A program made the translations under genes and the position numbers. The notes below the pieces were generated by a model that was given only the letters and a program-made list of their open reading frames with translations, ran no database searches and was not told the origin of the DNA. Below are positions 27,377 to 35,366 of a stretch of DNA of 64,000 nt, piece after piece; the stretch's first letter is position 1; each line of letters opens with the position of its first letter. Where the stretch lies: NCBI GenBank assembly GCA_942493075.1, contig OW818681.1, positions 3,844,001 through 3,908,000 of the forward strand. Reading direction: 5' to 3'. This DNA comes from JBBQYD01 sp942493075. Its GTDB lineage: Bacteria > Verrucomicrobiota > Verrucomicrobiia > Limisphaerales > UBA8199.

Positions 27377-27659
27377 GGTGACAAACCGCGGACCCAATGC
27401 GACACCCTGTGTCACCGGGACATGAAGGTTGAAGGTTGAAGGTGGCCCGCCATTCACCATTCTTCATTCAACTCCCATCACCTACGCAGCAAGGGTAAAG
27501 GGCACCCGGAACCTGTGCAGGGTGCCTCTTTCCCTTGCTTCGGTGGTCTCTATTAGTGTCACTATCTCTATATAGGCTATGTGACACTCTGACACCTGCC
27601 CATTTTATTGGGGTTTTTGAGGGTCGAAAAACCGACAAAAGTGCCAGTTGACACCTGTC
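27377..27659. repeat. Segment with recurring GTGTCAC / GACACC boxes
   Basis: GGTGACA (27377-27383) pairs with TGTCACC (27410-27416), and GTGTCAC (27556-27562) with GTGACAC (27581-27587). TGACACCTGCC (27590-27600) recurs as TGACACCTGTC (27649-27659). The spacing is irregular, so this is an operator- or iteron-like cluster rather than a tandem array. No adjacent replication or regulatory gene is present. Confidence 0.45.
27489..27538. repeat. Imperfect 19-bp stem hairpin
   Basis: GCAAGGGTAAAGGGCACCC (27489-27507) and GGGTGCCTCTTTCCCTTGC (27520-27538) pair with three mismatches around a 12-base loop. There is no T-run, so it is not a standard intrinsic terminator. Confidence 0.5.
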
Positions 27660-27822
27660 GGTCCTTACCACGCGGAATAAGACCCTTTCGGACCTCTCTC
27701 TGGCCCCGCAGGCGACGGTTGAACTGTCACGCCCACAGATACTTCGGAACATATTCGATCCGCTGCTTTTTCCAGGAGCGCCAGAAATTCACCCTGAAAC
27801 GTCATTTTTGGAGGGTGCCCGT

Positions 27823-27840
27823 GCTGAAGACCTCTTCAGC
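27823..27840. repeat. Short hairpin repeat, copy 1 (GCTGAAG-type)
   Basis: GCTGAAGACCTCTTCAGC followed by TTT. The same 18-mer with one change (A to T in the loop) recurs at 28861-28878. The two copies bracket the hypothetical gene in direct orientation. Confidence 0.6.
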
Positions 27841-27924
27841 TTTGGAAAATCGGACTGCGTAGTAATCAACTCAACCGCTCGGGAACTCACCTGCCTCAAG
27901 TGACCGCAGTTTTCTCGTCCCTGT

Positions 27925-28533
27925 TCAATTCCCCACAACCTGGTTACTGGCGTTTCTCTGGAATGACAGCGACTCGGTGCACCAAACTTCGTGCCGGTGC
28001 GGTGCTTTGAGTCTTCTCCCGAATCTTTGCCAATAAAACAACGCCTTGGCCTTCCAATTCGCCCTGCTATCCAAGAGACGCACGCCGAGGTGCCCCAGGA
28101 AATCATTGCCGTCTGAGAACCTTCCAAAATGGTAGGAAACACCCACCTGCTTTGGCGGCTCGCCGGGGTGGAGCGGGACGTCCAGGCGAACGCTGTCGCC
28201 CGGAAGCACCCTCTCGCCGCGCATAAAGAAACTTCCAAGCCTGATGTTTAGCGCAATACCATTCGTCAGTTTGGGAGTGGGCTTTGTCGACAACTCCAAC
28301 AAGGGAGGCCTTAATGGATACTCTGTTCCTGAGTAGCGAAGCCAGATCGTGTTGCGGGTTGTATTTCGTAATTCGAGCTTCGCGATTGCGCTGGCGTTTG
28401 ATGCCGAGCCTTCATAGCCGATGAAAACAAGAACGGGAGTGGAGGAACGTTGCGAGCTGAGAAGCAGCAAGCCTCCGACGACTATCACGATGACGACGAC
28501 GATAGCAGTTGAAATTCGCAAGTTCACGCTCAT
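27925..28533 (-). CDS. Hypothetical membrane-anchored protein
   Basis: A 202-residue protein with one N-terminal transmembrane segment (ISTAIVVVIVIVVGGLLLL) and an extracytoplasmic beta-rich domain (VLVFIGYEGSASNASAIAKL, then ELRNTTRNTIWLRYSGTEYP, and VLPGDSVRLDVPLHPGEPP). The FIGYEG...A.LELRNTT layout resembles a family of small hypothetical proteins common in Verrucomicrobia. No enzymatic motif is visible. It is isolated by 1.4 kb of repeats on each side. It could be accessory DNA. The frame is long and has sensible composition, so I consider it real. Confidence 0.65.
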   Translation of the reverse strand: MSVNLRISTAIVVVIVIVVGGLLLLSSQRSSTPVLVFIGYEGSASNASAIAKLELRNTTRNTIWLRYSGTEYPLRPPLLELSTKPTPKLTNGIALNIRLGSFFMRGERVLPGDSVRLDVPLHPGEPPKQVGVSYHFGRFSDGNDFLGHLGVRLLDSRANWKAKALFYWQRFGRRLKAPHRHEVWCTESLSFQRNASNQVVGN

Positions 28534-28860
28534 TGCGGTGATAAGGCGGATCGATGTCCGCCGAGTTGAAATACTGAACTATTCACAATGGCCATTCAAG
28601 GCCAGTGAGTTCACGCTGCCAGCCATGCTCCCCACCACGGTAACACTTTTCCAAATCCGCTTGACGAGGCTGTTCGTAGCGGGCTGTGGTGGAGTTGAAC
28701 ACGGATTATTCCACGCGAGGGCTTACCGCAAATGAGATTGTGGCTTTCGTGCAGCGTGCTTCCTCAATAGCTCTTGATGGAGCTGAGTCGCCCACAAGCT
28801 GCTAAAACGCATGCCCGAAACCTACACCAATGTCAAACTCGGCCGCTTGCGTCTTGGAGT

Positions 28861-28878
28861 GCTGAAGTCCTCTTCAGC
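28861..28878. repeat. Short hairpin repeat, copy 2 (GCTGAAG-type)
   Basis: GCTGAAGTCCTCTTCAGC followed by TTTT; direct repeat of the hairpin at 27823-27840. Confidence 0.6.
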
Positions 28879-29030
28879 TTTTCAGTAGTAGCCCCTCTCC
28901 TGAACGCATGATGTTCGACTCATGAATGACCTAAAAACCCTTTGGGTGGTTCGACCAACGAGGGAGTAATTTTGATCCCGTGTCGTCGTGAAAAAAGCGG
29001 CGCTTCGCAAGCTTCGCGCGCGCACTCCAC

Positions 29031-29296
29031 GACGCGTAGCGCATTCCTACGGCAAACCGCGTGAGGCCACGCGACAAATCCTGATTTAGACTTGTCCCGT
29101 GTAGAAGGTCCTTCAGCCTTGCGGGATCTGCGATTCAAATGCAGGCACACTGTCCGAACCGAAATCAGAACTGTTTGTAGCCGCCGCCCCTTGATTTCAG
29201 CCTGGTTCATCGGGTTGGCGCCGAGAAAGCGCCAACCCGATGAACCAGGAATAATATTTCTTTCGGATTTTTTCAACCAACAGTACTGATCTAAAG
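29031..29296 (+). repeat. Repeat R1, copy B, with 21-bp hairpin
   Basis: Nearly identical to 26591-26855 along its whole length. The 21-base arms at 29201-29221 and 29229-29249 are conserved, while the loop differs (CGAGAAA instead of TCTTCG). Confidence 0.85.
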
Positions 29297-29314
29297 CAAT
29301 AAAACAAAACGGGG

Positions 29315-29522
29315 AACCGCCCGGTGCGGAGACCGGGCCTACAACACCGAGATCCTGGTATCGTGCTCAGCGACAGCGCATCTCTGATACGCACACGCCG
29401 CCGGAACGGCATCAGCGCAACCAGAAGGGTTGCCAAATAGTAGCCGGAGCGTCGAAGCGGAGCGAAGACCTCCGGCCAGATCACGATGGACGCAGCACCC
29501 CGGGCCGGGGTGCCAGAATGTT
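29315..29522 (+). repeat. Repeat R2, extended copy
   Basis: Collinear with 26932-27142, including the terminal GCACCCCGG hairpin. It follows R1 copy B by 18 bases. Confidence 0.8.
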
Positions 29523-29831
29523 CAGATCGTGTAAAACGACTCCTGCTCATTGGTATGATCCCCATCCACCAATGTCTTCTTGCCGTCTTTGCGTCTTTGC
29601 GTGATTACATTCCTGCCGTTTAGGCTCGGCCCCCTCCTGTTCCATTTTCTGCCTGCTCCGCGGCCTTGGCAATGCCGCCCGTGTGTGGAAAGGCTAAAGT
29701 CTAAAGGCTAAGGTCTGGCTCAAAAACAGAAGGATTCTCTGCAATTGATCACATTTTTCGTGGCGTCTTGGCGTGAGAAAATTGTGTTTTCCCCTGTTCT
29801 GCCCCCCTCTCCGCGGCTCCGCGTGAACCCT

Positions 29832-29942
29832 TTCCCCGCCCGGTGCGGAGACCGGGCCTACAACGCTGAGATCCTGGTGTTTTGCTCAGCTACAGACTCC
29901 GGAACTTCAGCCTTTAGCCCTTAGCCTTCAGCCTTTCCTATC
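29832..29942 (+). repeat. Repeat R2, short copy
   Basis: R2 core followed by CTACAGACTCCGGAACTTC and the runs of CAGCCTTTAGCC, as in the first unit at 22962. It ends directly at the stop codon of the neighbouring gene. Confidence 0.75.
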
Positions 29943-31253
29943 TCACCCGTAGATGCGGTTGAGGCGTTTCTGGTCGAAGGCCAGGCGCTGAACGGGAGTC
30001 ATGTGGGCGAAATCGGGTTTGCCATCAGACAGCACAGGCCAAGCGGACTCTCCGGCTTGCCGGGGCGCGCTCACTGCCGGCGCCGCGGCTTCCTGCCCTG
30101 TTCCTGAGGGCTTCACAGGCTGCGAAGCTAATGGATTGTTTGTCACACTCACCCGAGTGGTCGGTGAGCCTCCGTAGCTCATGGCCTGGTCGGTGAGTTC
30201 GAGATCTTTCTCCAGGGACAGCTTTGGTTTAATCCCCTTAACCTGTAAAACGCCGTGGTACGCTCGCACGGCTTCTTCAGGGGAGATCTTGCCGTCCGTA
30301 ATCAAACGCAGCATTTCAATGAATGCGAGCTGATGTTCGGCGTTGTTGATCTTGCGCCCGAACAGAGCCACGCGGGCACCGTACTTCTGGGCATCATGAA
30401 TCAGCCGAAAGGCATCGTATGTTGTCCCGGCGCTGCCGCCTAAAACGCCCACTACGAGTTTGGGGTCATATTGTGCAAGCTCCTCCATGGCCCGGGGACC
30501 GTGGTAAGCAATCTTCAGAAACACCGGGCGCCCTGACTCAGGCACCCCTGCCAATGTCCTGAGAATGCTATCATTAATGAACTCGCCAAGCTTCTCAGGC
30601 GGGATGCCGCTGTCCACGTTAGGATCAAACACTTCCAGGAAGTACCTGAACCTCTTTCGCTCGGCTTCTTCTCGAAAGGCTTTGTATGCCAGCAGAGTCT
30701 CGCGATCCTGCTCTAATTCGTTAACGAAAGTAACAGAGTAAAGCCCCAGATTGGCTCCGGGGAAATCCTCCGTGCTTCGGTCACATTCCACCTTGCCGCA
30801 CTGGATGTAATCAATCGACGCACTACGAAACGGCTGTGCGGGCTCGCGCGTGTAACAACCATGCCGCACCGCCCACACATCCGTGGTGTCGTTGGCACGC
30901 GCAGCCGGGGTCACGTATGAGTTTCTGAACAATCCTTCCTGGATCGTCAGCGTCTCGTTCACGTGGGCCGACATCAGCATGATGTCGATCAGACCCTGGT
31001 GCACCACTTCACGGATGATATCTAGAAACTCGGGCAGATTGCGGTAGCCAAACTCCTCGCGATTCCAAACCTCCGGTGAAAAGCGGGCTGGACGCTCGCC
31101 TCGCCTCGAAAGGTAGGATCGCAGCCCCGTGGCACGCACACCGAACGCCATGTCCGCATCCTTGGCATCAGCGATCACAAAATCCCGGCATCCGGGGTTT
31201 GATCGAATCTGAACCAGTTTGCGATCCAGCGATTTCAGAATGGCGCCTTGCAT
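29943..31253 (-). CDS. BMC-associated TIM-barrel (class I aldolase-like) protein with C-terminal encapsulation-peptide-like tail
   Basis: A 436-residue protein, last in the microcompartment operon. FVIADAKDADMAFG near residue 25, GRPVFLKIAYHGP (Lys247 in the position of a Schiff-base lysine), VVGVLGGSAGTTYDAF and GARVALFGRKINNA resemble class I aldolases of the DhnA/LsrF type, so a TIM barrel spanning about 20-360 is likely. A Pro/Ala/Ser-rich linker (about 370-415) then leads to a short amphipathic helix, PVQRLAFDQKRLNRIYG, the layout of microcompartment encapsulation peptides. Function is unproven: an aldolase, epimerase or structural cargo are all possible. A homologue is, as far as I recall, common in PVM-type loci. 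Confidence 0.75.
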   Translation of the reverse strand: MQGAILKSLDRKLVQIRSNPGCRDFVIADAKDADMAFGVRATGLRSYLSRRGERPARFSPEVWNREEFGYRNLPEFLDIIREVVHQGLIDIMLMSAHVNETLTIQEGLFRNSYVTPAARANDTTDVWAVRHGCYTREPAQPFRSASIDYIQCGKVECDRSTEDFPGANLGLYSVTFVNELEQDRETLLAYKAFREEAERKRFRYFLEVFDPNVDSGIPPEKLGEFINDSILRTLAGVPESGRPVFLKIAYHGPRAMEELAQYDPKLVVGVLGGSAGTTYDAFRLIHDAQKYGARVALFGRKINNAEHQLAFIEMLRLITDGKISPEEAVRAYHGVLQVKGIKPKLSLEKDLELTDQAMSYGGSPTTRVSVTNNPLASQPVKPSGTGQEAAAPAVSAPRQAGESAWPVLSDGKPDFAHMTPVQRLAFDQKRLNRIYG

Positions 31254-31271
31254 GATGGGGTTTAGCAGTGG

Positions 31272-32198
31272 CTAAGCTTTGACCTTTTGAAGAGTCTCTT
31301 TGAGCGCGCGGGCGGATTGCTGCAAGCCCATCTGTTCCTTGGGCCAAAGCTTGATTTCGACGTGTTTCTCCACGCCCTTGCGACTCACAACTGACGGAAC
31401 ACTCAGGCAGACGCCATCGATTCCGTAAGCTCCCTGGATCAGTGATGAAACAGGCAGAAGACACTTCTTATTCAGCAGCACAGCGTGCACTACATCGCGG
31501 ATGGCGATCGCCACCGCCCAACCCGCACCGCCCTTGCGCTTGATCACTTCTGCTCCGCTGCCTTTGGTGCGCTCAAACACTGCATTCTGGAAAGAAGGCG
31601 AGCATTCAGGCAGCCCTGCAAGGGGCAAGCCGTTGACCGACGCGCTCGACCAGATCGGTAACATTGAATCACCGTGCTCCCCGAGAATGAGGGCCTTGAC
31701 CTGTGTGGGCGCCAGTTTCAGCTCATCAGCGATGAAGGAGCTGAACCGGGAACTGTCCAGCATGGTTCCCAGGCCATACACCTGTTGCCAGGGCAAGCCG
31801 AGTCGCTGCACGGCCAATTGCGTCAGGATATCCACTGGGTTCGACACCACGAACACATGGGCATCTTTGCGCAAGCCGGCGGACTTGATGCTTTCCAGGA
31901 TCTGAACGAAAAGAGCCACGTTGCGGTTGATCAGGTCGAGCCGTGATTCGTCCGGTTTGCGCCGGAGGCCCGCGGTGATCAGGAACATATCGGAATCGGC
32001 CGCCCGGGCGTAATCGCCAGAGTAGATTTTCTGGTCACCGGCAAAAGCTGAGCCGTGAAGCAGGTCCAGCGCTTCGCCATCGGCCATGTCTTTATTCGCG
32101 TCCAGGATCTGAATCTCGGAAACCAGGCCGGCACATTGCAGAGCAAAAGCTGCGCAAGATCCGACCCGACCGCCACCGCCAATCACAGTTACTTTCAT
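31272..32198 (-). CDS. Lactate/malate dehydrogenase family enzyme (BMC operon)
   Basis: A 308-residue NAD-dependent 2-hydroxyacid dehydrogenase. The Rossmann start is VTVIGGGGRVGSCAAFAL; catalytic Arg86, Asp148, Arg151 and His175 (GEHGDSMLP) are in place. The specificity loop reads GLRRKPDESRLDL, with Arg80 where lactate dehydrogenases have Gln102 and malate dehydrogenases Arg102, so lactate specificity should not be assumed. In PVM microcompartment loci a member of this family is usual and is thought to balance NAD/NADH by interconverting lactate and pyruvate. No targeting helix is evident. It lies 12 bases after the aldolase gene. Confidence 0.85.
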   Translation of the reverse strand: MKVTVIGGGGRVGSCAAFALQCAGLVSEIQILDANKDMADGEALDLLHGSAFAGDQKIYSGDYARAADSDMFLITAGLRRKPDESRLDLINRNVALFVQILESIKSAGLRKDAHVFVVSNPVDILTQLAVQRLGLPWQQVYGLGTMLDSSRFSSFIADELKLAPTQVKALILGEHGDSMLPIWSSASVNGLPLAGLPECSPSFQNAVFERTKGSGAEVIKRKGGAGWAVAIAIRDVVHAVLLNKKCLLPVSSLIQGAYGIDGVCLSVPSVVSRKGVEKHVEIKLWPKEQMGLQQSARALKETLQKVKA

Positions 32199-32210
32199 GA
32201 AAGATGAGGG

Positions 32211-33263
32211 TTACTTGAGCTTGGACAAAATTTCGCCGGTGATCGCCTGGACGAGAGCCTCGGCCTGCGGATCAGCGGATGCCGGGCGATCGCCGTCTGC
32301 CTTCGGCGGCACCACGCAAGAAACTCCAGGACCCCATTCGCTGTTATCGCACAATTCGCATTCCTTGAGTCCGTAGCGCGGGTCGGGAATCCCCAGGCTC
32401 TGCTTGATCTTCAGCAGATCCTTAAGCTGATCGGGGGTCATCGTATTGACCGGTTTCCCCAACTGCGAGGCCACCAGAACGGTGCGGCAGTAGGCTTCCA
32501 GAATCTCCATCTTCCAGTAAGCGTCTTCCACGCTTTGATGGCTCCAGGACACCACGCCATGGTTGGCCATGAGAATCGTGTTATGTTTGTCCACCAGGTC
32601 GGCAACGAGTTTGCCCATTTCGGGCGTGCCCGGCGTGCGATAGGGCGCGAGCGCGACCGAGGAGAACACTTCGTACTCGGGAATCATGCATGTGGGCGGC
32701 TCCACGCCCGCAACAGCGAAACCAGTGCTGTATGGCGGATGGCAATGCACAGTGGCGAAGGCGCGCGGCTGGCGCTTCATGATCTGCAAGTGCATCAGGA
32801 TCTCGCTGGTGCGCTTCTTGGTCCCGGCAAGCTGATTGCCCTCCATGTCCACGAGGCACAAGTCAGAAGGCTTCATGAAGCCTTTGGAGATAAGGGTAGG
32901 AGTGCATAGCACCAGGTCCTCTGCGACCTTGATCCCTATGTTGCCGCCGTTGCCGTCCACATAGGCGCGCTGCCACATGCGCCGGCCTACGTCGCAAATC
33001 TGCTCCTTGTAATCGTTCAGGGCCGCGGAGTTGAAGAACGCCTCAATGTCCGCCTTGGAACTGCGCGAGGTCACCGGGCCGGACGGCTTGGCAGCATTGC
33101 TGGAGGAGACAGCAGCGGAACCTGCACCGTATCGTGTGGGCTCAAAATCGCGCAGAAAATCCCTGGCTGATGGAGTCAGGATCGCGCCTTCCGGAATGCT
33201 CCGGACATCTTTGCCGGCGCGCACCATATCTTCCAAGTCCCGCAAACTAATCAGTTGTTTCAT
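32211..33263 (-). CDS. Class II (zinc) aldolase, BMC-type sugar 1-phosphate aldolase
   Basis: A 350-residue member of the class II aldolase/adducin family (FucA/RhaD-like), expected to cleave fuculose- or rhamnulose-1-phosphate to DHAP and L-lactaldehyde. The core lies at about 75-290. Zinc ligands His173, His175 (TVHCHPPYS) and His235 (LMANHGVVSWS) and the catalytic Glu154 (TSEILMHL) are visible. Extra N-terminal residues 1-70 include IPEGAILTPSARDFL, a motif I associate with other microcompartment enzymes. The C-terminal helix AEALVQAITGEILSKLK after a linker looks like an encapsulation peptide. It is the pathway's entry enzyme into the shell. Its ATG overlaps the stop of the BMC-P gene upstream. 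Confidence 0.9.
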   Translation of the reverse strand: MKQLISLRDLEDMVRAGKDVRSIPEGAILTPSARDFLRDFEPTRYGAGSAAVSSSNAAKPSGPVTSRSSKADIEAFFNSAALNDYKEQICDVGRRMWQRAYVDGNGGNIGIKVAEDLVLCTPTLISKGFMKPSDLCLVDMEGNQLAGTKKRTSEILMHLQIMKRQPRAFATVHCHPPYSTGFAVAGVEPPTCMIPEYEVFSSVALAPYRTPGTPEMGKLVADLVDKHNTILMANHGVVSWSHQSVEDAYWKMEILEAYCRTVLVASQLGKPVNTMTPDQLKDLLKIKQSLGIPDPRYGLKECELCDNSEWGPGVSCVVPPKADGDRPASADPQAEALVQAITGEILSKLK

Positions 33264-33565
33264 GATTTAAAAGGATTGTACAAAACTTCATCAACCAGCA
33301 CGGCGCTCACGGCATCGATCGGGATTGGCGGGTCGAACGGCTGTGCCGCCTCGCGTCCCTCAGAAAAGCCAATGGTCTGCCCAACGCCTGCCCCAAGATC
33401 ATCGTAAACGACCAAGGACGGATCTTTGCTCATCCCGGGCGGAGTTTCTTTGCCCGTTTGAAAATGGTCCCGTGTAAAAGGACTGACCAGAAGCCAGCGT
33501 CCGCCTTTTAAGGAAGGCGTCGCCACGCTTAGAGTTACTCGTCCGATTACAGTGCCCAATCTCAT
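33260..33565 (-). CDS. BMC-P pentameric shell protein (EutN/CcmL family), 1
   Basis: A 101-residue EutN/CcmL-type protein. MRLGTVIGRVTLSVATPSL begins the beta-barrel, and VVYDDLGAGVGQTIGFSEG is the conserved pore-side segment. Five copies form the pentamers that cap shell vertices. It is one of three distinct BMC-P genes here, followed directly by the aldolase gene (ATGA overlap, 33260-33263). Confidence 0.92.
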   Translation of the reverse strand: MRLGTVIGRVTLSVATPSLKGGRWLLVSPFTRDHFQTGKETPPGMSKDPSLVVYDDLGAGVGQTIGFSEGREAAQPFDPPIPIDAVSAVLVDEVLYNPFKS

Positions 33566-33577
33566 CTATTCAAAATC

Positions 33578-33856
33578 CTAGACCCGAACTCCCGGCTCTT
33601 TCTCGTCAACAATTCCCGTGATAATCCAGCGCACCGGGCTGCGCTCGTGACCCACCGCTTTGCGGGCGGCTGAGCCGTCGGAGGAAATAATCACCTGCTG
33701 GTGCATTCCCGCTCCCAGCGGGTCGATCGCCAACTGAGGGGTGCCTTCAGGATCTCCGATCGTCCCGATAGGCTGACAAATCACCAGGCGCCAGCCTTCC
33801 AGGCTTTGATGCCTGCGCACCGCAATCACAGTCCCTTCAACACGGGCGAGCAGCAT
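33578..33856 (-). CDS. BMC-P pentameric shell protein (EutN/CcmL family), 2
   Basis: A 92-residue protein. MLLARVEGTVIAVRRHQSLEG and LAIDPLGAGMHQQVIISSDG match the BMC-P fold; the C-terminal WIITGIVDEKE is also typical. It lies between the first BMC-P gene and the aldehyde dehydrogenase gene, with 12-base gaps on both sides. Confidence 0.92.
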   Translation of the reverse strand: MLLARVEGTVIAVRRHQSLEGWRLVICQPIGTIGDPEGTPQLAIDPLGAGMHQQVIISSDGSAARKAVGHERSPVRWIITGIVDEKEPGVRV

Positions 33857-33868
33857 CCAGGTTTTTCC

Positions 33869-35353
33869 TCAGTAAATCCGCAGGTTATCCACCATCACGC
33901 AACGGCGCACCCGTGTGAACGTCTTGGGATTGGTAATGCCCTCGCCGGTGGGCGTTGCGATTGAAAAGCTCAAGTAACCTTCGCCGCCCAACCCGAGACC
34001 AGCCATGCTCGGGCCGTTCTTCACAAATAACGTAGTATCCAAAGCCCGCGCCATGGCGGTCATGTGTTCCACGTCGTGAGAGTGAATGATGGCGGTGTGC
34101 CGATAAGCATGCTCCGCGACAACAGAGGCCTCTATGCCTTCTTCGACACTCTTGACCCGCACGATCGGCAGGAACGGCATCATCTGTTCCTCTTTGACGA
34201 ACACATGGTCCTTGTCGGTTTCGGCAAAGAGCAAATCTGTTTTCTCCGGCACGGAGAGACCCGCGGCTTTCGCAAGCACTGCCGCGTCTTTTCCGATGAG
34301 TGCCCGGTTCAGCACAGGTTCAGGACAACCGGCGCCGTGGCCCTCCTTGAACGTAAAAGTTTCCTTGGTCAACCGGTCAAGCTGGCTGCTGTTAAGCCGC
34401 ACCGCGCCGGCCTTTTCCATCTGCGCCATCAATTCATCCGCAACCGTATCGAGAACGAAGACCTCTTTCTCACCGATGCAGAGGAGATTGTTATCATAAG
34501 CTGCGCCCGAAACGATTGCCTTTGCCGCGCGCTGCATGCACGCGGTGTCATCCACCAGCACCGGCGGATTGCCGGGTCCCGCACAGATCGCTCTCTTGCC
34601 GGTTGCCATGGCGGCTTTCACCACCGCCGGCCCACCGGTAACGCACAACAACCGGACTGCTTCATGCGCGCAAAGGCCTTTGAAGGAATCCAGTGACGGC
34701 TTTTCGATGATCGTGATCAGATTCTGAATACCGACTTCGCGCTCGATTGCCTTGTTATATTCGCGAACAGCGACAGCGGCACAACGGGCTGCGCCAGGGT
34801 GGGCGTTGAACACCACGGAGTTCCCCGCCGCCACCATGTTAATGATATTGCCGCTGAGCGTGGGGATCGAGTGCGTTGAGGGCGTAATCGCTCCTACGAC
34901 TCCAAAAGGTGTGTATTCTTCAAGGGTGATCCCGTGATCGCCGCTGCGGCCATAGGGGTTCAGCCACTCCACGCCGGGAACCAATTTGATGATCTTGAGC
35001 TTCTCGATTTTGTGATCCAGGCGCCCGATCTTCGTCTCTTCGAGCTCAATCCGGCCCCATTCCTCAGCATTGGCCTCTGCCAGCGCCTTGACGATCTCCA
35101 CCACTTTAGCACGCCCGGCTACGCCCTTCTTCCGGAGCTGAAGAAACGCTTCCTGTGCCGCGTCGCAAGCCTCTTCCGCGGTTGCGAACACGCCGTAATT
35201 GCTGGCAGCAAAACGGCGGGCGCTGCATCCACAGGACGAACTGGGGGCGGTTGCATTTCCATTGCCATTGGCCGGAACAGCGGTCTTGGCTTCCAACCGC
35301 GACAACACTTCGGCAACGACGTCGCGGATCAACGATTCATTTACGGCACTCAT
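33869..35353 (-). CDS. CoA-acylating aldehyde dehydrogenase with N-terminal encapsulation peptide
   Basis: A 494-residue PduP/EutE-type enzyme that oxidises an aldehyde (here expected L-lactaldehyde) to an acyl-CoA with NAD and CoA. Residues 5-22 (NESLIRDVVAEVLSRLE) form an amphipathic helix, followed by a Gly/Asn/Ala/Ser linker to about residue 45: a classical N-terminal encapsulation peptide. The dehydrogenase domain follows, with GVVGAITPSTHSIPT, FNAHPGA and the catalytic Cys292 (YDNNLLCIGEKEV). A CxC (CGC, 41-43) sits in the linker. Product acyl-CoA passes to PduL in the same shell. Confidence 0.93.
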   Translation of the reverse strand: MSAVNESLIRDVVAEVLSRLEAKTAVPANGNGNATAPSSSCGCSARRFAASNYGVFATAEEACDAAQEAFLQLRKKGVAGRAKVVEIVKALAEANAEEWGRIELEETKIGRLDHKIEKLKIIKLVPGVEWLNPYGRSGDHGITLEEYTPFGVVGAITPSTHSIPTLSGNIINMVAAGNSVVFNAHPGAARCAAVAVREYNKAIEREVGIQNLITIIEKPSLDSFKGLCAHEAVRLLCVTGGPAVVKAAMATGKRAICAGPGNPPVLVDDTACMQRAAKAIVSGAAYDNNLLCIGEKEVFVLDTVADELMAQMEKAGAVRLNSSQLDRLTKETFTFKEGHGAGCPEPVLNRALIGKDAAVLAKAAGLSVPEKTDLLFAETDKDHVFVKEEQMMPFLPIVRVKSVEEGIEASVVAEHAYRHTAIIHSHDVEHMTAMARALDTTLFVKNGPSMAGLGLGGEGYLSFSIATPTGEGITNPKTFTRVRRCVMVDNLRIY

Positions 35354-35366
35354 TTCCAGCTAAGGC

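Larger units (their letters stand above)
26528..27924. other. 1.4-kb repeat-rich intergenic region
   Basis: No convincing gene was found between the ABC operon and the hypothetical gene at 27925. It contains R1 copy A, an R2 copy, a module beginning TTGCGTGATTACATTCCTGC at 27246, a GTGTCAC-rich segment, and hairpins at 27489-27538 and 27823-27840. The ABC operon promoter is probably displaced upstream or lies inside the repeat. Confidence 0.6.
28534..29942. other. 1.4-kb repeat-rich intergenic region
   Basis: No credible gene. It contains the second GCTGAAG hairpin, R1 copy B, two R2 copies and a module starting TTGCGTGATTACATTCCTGC at 29599 that is shared with 27246. The last R2 copy abuts the stop codon of the microcompartment operon's final gene. 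Confidence 0.6.

Noticed and set aside
26528..27460. An N-terminal extension of the ABC ATPase of 311 codons that stays open upstream.
   Set aside because: The stretch is repeat DNA (R1 and R2). Its translation is basic and low-complexity, the second mosaic copy is open in a similar way, and the ATPase has a normal start at 26527.
27468..27752. A 94-codon minus-strand open frame in the repeat region.
   Set aside because: It overlaps the hairpin and GTGTCAC segment, and has no ribosome-binding site or recognisable motif.
29197..29565. A 122-codon open frame across R1 copy B and R2.
   Set aside because: The frame lies wholly in repeat DNA; the similar frame in the other mosaic copy encodes similar nonsense, explained by repeat identity rather than by coding.
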